Origin: Candidatus Poribacteria bacterium
GTDB taxonomy: Bacteria; Poribacteria; WGA-4E; WGA-3G
Direction of reading: 5' to 3'
DNA: 7,933 nucleotides
Assembly (NCBI GenBank): GCA_009845505.1
Contig: VXZL01000235.1
Span: 5,095 to 13,027, forward strand
Shown: positions 7,472 through 7,933 of the stretch, in pieces
Layout: every line of letters starts with the position of its first letter
Position numbering within the stretch: the stretch's first letter is position 1
Made by a program: the position numbers and the translations under genes
Notes under the pieces: model-generated
Database searches by the model: none
The model's input: the letters and a program-made list of their open reading frames with translations, nothing else
Told to the model about the DNA's origin: nothing

Positions 7472-7654
7472 CTACCCACCGGAGTTATATAAAATCTCCT
7501 GCCCATTCGAGTCTTTCTCACTATCACTCCCGACATTGCTTCCATGGGTAAGAAACGTGGCACGGCCGAGAGGGTAAAGTTCGGGTTTAGCGTATGCCTT
7601 CTTTTTTGAAGAAGACTTCTTCAAAGAAGACTTCTTGAAGTATGCTTTCAACAT
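7472..7654 (-). CDS. Lasso-type precursor peptide (A protein)
   Basis: A 60-residue peptide. The leader shows the full B1-recognition pattern Tyr21-x-x-Pro24-x-Leu26-x-x-x-Gly30, then Leu35-Thr36-x-Gly38. Lasso leaders have Thr at the penultimate position, so the cut is predicted after His37, leaving a 23-residue core Gly38-Gly60. Counting Gly38 as 1, acidic residues fall at 7 (Asp44), 9 (Glu46) and 11 (Asp48); lasso rings use 7 to 9, so Asp7 or Glu9 would close the ring. The tail holds Ile54-Leu55-Tyr56, the only bulky cluster and a candidate plug, and ends Asn-Ser-Gly-Gly. The core has five Ser, possible sugar sites. The N-terminal leader is unusually basic, with repeats FKKSS, LKKSS and SKKKA (residues 6-20). 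ATG 7654 has AGGAG spaced correctly upstream. It is the first gene of the operon. Another RRE-dependent RiPP class is possible, but the nearby cyclase makes lasso most likely. Confidence 0.88.
   Translation of the reverse strand: MLKAYFKKSSLKKSSSKKKAYAKPELYPLGRATFLTHGSNVGSDSEKDSNGQEILYNSGG
7611..7640 (-). repeat. 15-bp tandem repeat in the precursor leader
   Basis: Two 15-bp units (7611-7625 and 7626-7640) match at 13 of 15 positions and keep the frame, encoding the pentapeptide repeats FKKSS and LKKSS; a more diverged third unit follows as SKKKA. Each unit contains a near-palindrome (AAGAAG-A-CTTCTT). In-frame duplication or slippage explains the Lys/Ser-rich leader. Confidence 0.8.
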
Positions 7655-7660
7655 TTGGAA

Positions 7661-7666
7661 TCTCCT
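7661..7666 (-). promoter_or_regulatory. Ribosome binding site of the precursor gene
   Basis: AGGAGA on the minus strand, ending 6 nt before ATG 7654. It is a close match to the anti-Shine-Dalgarno sequence and fixes the precursor start. Confidence 0.8.
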
Positions 7667-7701
7667 ATAGCAATATATCCGCTGCCTAATAGCACCGGTT
7701 T

Positions 7702-7730
7702 ATTCTGTGTTCATCGGATTGCTTTGGCAA
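7702..7730 (-). promoter_or_regulatory. Candidate sigma70-type promoter of the lasso operon
   Basis: On the minus strand TTGCCA (7730-7725, 5 of 6 to the -35 consensus) is followed after 17 nt by CAGAAT (7707-7702, 4 of 6 to the -10), which would start transcription near 7695 and give a leader of about 40 nt before the precursor ATG. A second possibility is the TACAAT at 7777-7772, which has a good -10 but no clear -35. The sequence TTTGGCAA occurs twice (7723-7730 and 7758-7765). Confidence 0.35.
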
Positions 7731-7781
7731 GAGAAAAAAAATAAAGTTCCTTGCATTTTTGGCAACCCGCCATTGTATAAG

Positions 7782-7839
7782 GTGCTAACCCAACAACTTC
7801 ACAAAACAAGGGGTTTTATGCTACAATGTAGGTTAGCAC
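7782..7839. repeat. 9-bp perfect inverted repeat spanning the divergent promoter region (possible operator)
   Basis: GTGCTAACC at 7782-7790 and GGTTAGCAC at 7831-7839 are exact reverse complements separated by 40 bp. The right arm covers the predicted start point of the plus-strand promoter, and the left arm lies just upstream of the alternative minus-strand -10 (TACAAT, 7777-7772). The layout would suit a regulator acting on both directions, but this is inference; a cruciform or a chance repeat is possible. Confidence 0.45.
7798..7827 (+). promoter_or_regulatory. Plus-strand promoter with extended -10, firing toward the right edge
   Basis: TTCACA (7798-7803, 5 of 6) is followed after 18 nt by TACAAT (7822-7827, 5 of 6), preceded by TG at 7819-7820, the extended -10 element. 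Transcription would begin near 7834 and run rightward into a structured leader. It is the best promoter match in the window and is divergent from the lasso operon. Confidence 0.5.
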
Positions 7840-7912
7840 TGTCATTCCGTACTAATGGCAGTGCCGCGTCAATGGGTGCTTTCACCACCCTCGGCGCCTC
7901 TCAAAACAGAGG
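7836..7912 (+). other. Structured plus-strand leader RNA region with three hairpins
   Basis: Three successive inverted repeats follow the plus-strand promoter: an 11-bp stem with one G-U pair (7836-7846 with 7854-7864, 7-nt loop), a GGGTG/CACCC stem (7874-7878 with 7886-7890) within a looser GCCG/CGGC pair, and CCTCT/AGAGG (7897-7901 with 7908-7912, 6-nt loop). The last arm contains a Shine-Dalgarno-like AGAGG that would be hidden when paired. I recognise no known riboswitch, and no U-run marks a terminator. It could be a regulatory 5' leader, a small RNA, or the end of a repeated element. Confidence 0.35.
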
Positions 7913-7933
7913 AAACTACCAATACAATAAATA

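Noticed and set aside
1..7933. CRISPR arrays, tRNA, rRNA, transposase genes
   Set aside because: I saw no spaced direct repeat series, no cloverleaf with a CCA-type acceptor end, no rRNA-like stretch and no transposase motif.

Overview
The window holds one minus-strand biosynthetic operon for a ribosomally made peptide of the lasso type, plus its divergent control region at the right edge. In transcription order (right to left): a 60-residue precursor with the leader pattern YxxPxLxxxGxxxxLTxG (7472-7654); an ABC exporter without a peptidase domain (5613-7385); a 102-residue PqqD-like leader-binding protein of the lasso B1 type (5246-5554); two related GT4-fold glycosyltransferase-like proteins (3578-5203 and 1848-3581); an asparagine-synthetase-like lasso cyclase (181-1851); and the first 44 codons of another gene that runs off the left edge (134 down to 1).

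From family knowledge, B1 should hold the leader, a leader peptidase (B2) should cut after the residue following Thr36, the cyclase should adenylate an Asp/Glu side chain and join it to the new N-terminal Gly38, and the transporter should export the product. No B2 transglutaminase-like protease is visible. The cut-off gene at the left edge is in the right place for it but shows no recognisable motif.

The unusual part is the glycosyltransferase pair between B1 and the cyclase. The two proteins share a GT4 core and a C-terminal helical, possibly winged-helix, extension. One keeps the donor-site residues. The other has lost all four (Arg to Asp, Lys to Gly, and both EX7E Glu to Arg). My reading is an active enzyme with a non-catalytic partner that may glycosylate the Ser-rich peptide. 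This is inference. GT genes and cyclase are chained by ATGA stop/start overlaps, so they should be made together.

Right of the precursor, 7655-7933 carries a candidate minus-strand promoter, a good plus-strand promoter with an extended -10, a 9-bp inverted repeat, and a hairpin-rich plus-strand leader feeding something beyond the window.

Organism: a bacterium of moderate GC using Shine-Dalgarno sites and ATG, GTG and TTG starts. The layout resembles lasso operons of Gram-negative or uncultivated phyla. I cannot name a taxon; a sponge-type candidate phylum is only a guess.
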